Of a stretch of 6,277 nucleotides of DNA, positions 5,811 to 6,277 are shown in pieces. The translations under genes and the position numbers were made by a program. Within the stretch, counting starts at the first letter, position 1, and each line of letters starts with the position of its first letter. The notes beneath the pieces are model-generated. The model was not told where the DNA came from. It worked only from the letters and a program-made list of their open reading frames with translations, and ran no database searches. The stretch comes from Halieaceae bacterium (GTDB lineage: Bacteria > Pseudomonadota > Gammaproteobacteria > Pseudomonadales > Halieaceae). The stretch is taken from assembly GCA_002705465.1 (NCBI GenBank), contig PAGS01000064.1, positions 13,343 to 19,619 of the forward strand, written 5' to 3'.

Positions 5811-5928
5811 AGCCTGGCGATGACCTACTCTCACATGGGGAAGCCCCACACTACCATCGGCGATGCACCGTTTCACTGCTGAGTTCGGAATGGGTCAGGT
5901 GGTTCCAGTACTCTATTGTCGTCAGGCA
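5811..5928 (-). rRNA. rrf: 5S ribosomal RNA
   Basis: On the minus strand it begins TGCCTGACGACAATAGAGTA and contains the conserved loop segments CCGAACTCAG and CGATGGTAGT, GTGGGG/CCCCAT and GAGAGTAGGTCATCG. It ends GCCAGGCT, which pairs with the 5' end (GCCTG with CAGGC) to form helix I. About 118 bases, the usual length. Ends are placed from the helix and could be off by one or two bases. It is the last gene of an rRNA operon coming from the right and converges with the lipoprotein gene across the shared terminator. Confidence 0.96.
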
Positions 5929-5937
5929 AACTGGTGT

Positions 5938-5967
5938 GAATGGCAAATAGCATGCTAAGAACCATTC
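5938..5967 (-). other. Hairpin just upstream of 5S (likely processing stem)
   Basis: GAATGG and CCATTC pair around a loop holding the palindrome TAGCATGCTA, which could add a short inner stem. It ends 10 bases before the 5S 5' end on the minus strand, a position that suits an rRNA precursor processing structure. The role is inferred. Confidence 0.45.
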
Positions 5968-6087
5968 AAACAGGGCGGCAAATCGAAACTGAGTCTGCCG
6001 GGTGATTAATCCGACGCACACCATGACTTGATCACAACATGTTCTCGTCACTTTGCTATGTGTTGCCACCTAGCTTGGGATTCGAAC

Positions 6088-6107
6088 CATCACACTTTCG
6101 CGTAATG
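6088..6107 (-). other. GAAA-tetraloop hairpin in the rRNA spacer
   Basis: CATTACGC and GTGTGATG form eight pairs (two of them G-U) closed by a GNRA-type GAAA loop, a very stable RNA motif. It lies in the middle of the 23S-5S spacer immediately before the T-loop-like GGTTCGAATCC. No role can be assigned. Confidence 0.55.
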
Positions 6108-6198
6108 CCGAGGTCTTCCGAGCTTCTCTCTGCTGCAACTGTATGAGTTGCACCTGCGTTTCACCGCAGCGAGATTCGCTACAAATAACTTGGATTAT

Positions 6199-6277
6199 AT
6201 GGTCAAGCCGCACGAGCAATTAGTACTGGTTAGCTCAACGCCTTACAACGCTTCCACACCCAGCCTATCAACGTCCT
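6199..6277 (-). rRNA. rrl: 23S ribosomal RNA, 3' end (partial)
   Basis: The minus strand reads AGGACGTTGATAGGCTGGGT from the window edge, followed by GCGTTGAGCTAACCAGTACT and AATTGCTCGTGCGGCTTGACCAT in successive pieces. This is the conserved 3' end of bacterial 23S, matching the E. coli GTTGATAGGC...GAGCTAACCGGTACTAAT... ending. The mature 3' end is placed near 6199 by alignment with the E. coli end; processing may leave one or two bases more. The gene continues beyond the window. Confidence 0.95.

Larger units (their letters stand above)
5929..6198 (-). other. 23S-5S internal transcribed spacer (about 270 bases, highly structured)
   Basis: Transcribed spacer between 23S and 5S, with no tRNA gene that I can fold. 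On the minus strand it shows several local hairpins: GTAGCGA/TCGCTGC with loop ATC (6182-6166), TGCAACT/AGTTGCA with a 5-base loop (6152-6134), CATTACGC/GTGTGATG with a GAAA tetraloop (6107-6088), CGGCA/TGCCG (6000-5976) and GAATGG/CCATTC (5967-5938). The first competes with an alternative CTGCG/CGCAG pairing. Parts next to the mature ends are probably RNase processing sites. It is clearly longer than the roughly 90-base spacer of E. coli. I see no coding gene in it. Confidence 0.8.

Noticed and set aside
5851..6069. 72-codon minus-strand open frame
   Set aside because: It covers 5S rRNA and the rRNA spacer and has no protein-like features.
6031..6130. A complete tRNA gene in the 23S-5S spacer
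   Set aside because: Only the T-loop GGTTCGAATCC is tRNA-like. The bases before it belong to a GAAA-tetraloop hairpin, the T-stem does not pair, and no anticodon arm or acceptor stem can be formed.
1..6277. Mobile element, CRISPR array or defence system
   Set aside because: No transposase, integrase, spaced direct repeats or nuclease motifs were seen on either strand.

Overview
The window looks like chromosome of a moderately GC-rich gammaproteobacterium. The evidence is an RsxE/RnfE C-terminus, a RimI acetyltransferase preceded by a plausible divergent HolD (psi), and 23S/5S rRNA ends of gammaproteobacterial (Pseudomonas-like) type. A marine lineage such as the OM60/NOR5 group is my guess from general protein character; nothing here proves it. 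I see no IS element, integrase, phage gene or CRISPR array.

Layout. (1) Bases 1-158 (+): the end of rsxE, the last membrane subunit of the Rsx/Rnf electron-transfer complex. (2) Bases 198-1842 (-): a compact cluster transcribed as holD-like, then rimI (8-base overlap, GTG start), then a 134-residue protein of unknown function. It converges on rsxE across a 39-base gap holding a GC-rich hairpin. A perfect TATAAT lies upstream of the holD-like gene. (3) Bases 1953-2783 (-): a GT2-family glycosyltransferase of the rhamnosyltransferase/WbbL type, with a run of eight C's in its coding strand. (4) Bases 2784-2981: a divergent intergenic region with two perfect inverted repeats. (5) Bases 2982-5720 (+): a 912-residue secreted lipoprotein with Ig-like (bacterial Big-1-like) domains, EF-hand-like calcium loops and regularly spaced cysteine pairs. 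(6) Bases 5770-5800: a strong terminator with a T-run on both strands, shared by the lipoprotein gene and an rRNA operon arriving from the right. (7) Bases 5811-6277 (-): 5S rRNA, a long structured 23S-5S spacer, and the 3' end of 23S rRNA.

How the parts fit. The holD-rimI part is housekeeping: clamp loader and ribosomal protein S18 acetylation, an arrangement known from enterobacteria and pseudomonads. The glycosyltransferase and large lipoprotein are divergently transcribed and both point to the cell envelope or surface, but nothing shows that they act together. The most distinctive parts are the C-terminal calcium-loop/CX9C region of the lipoprotein, the long-linker psi candidate and the long 23S-5S spacer. 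I did not find convincing evidence for a wholly new multi-gene system.
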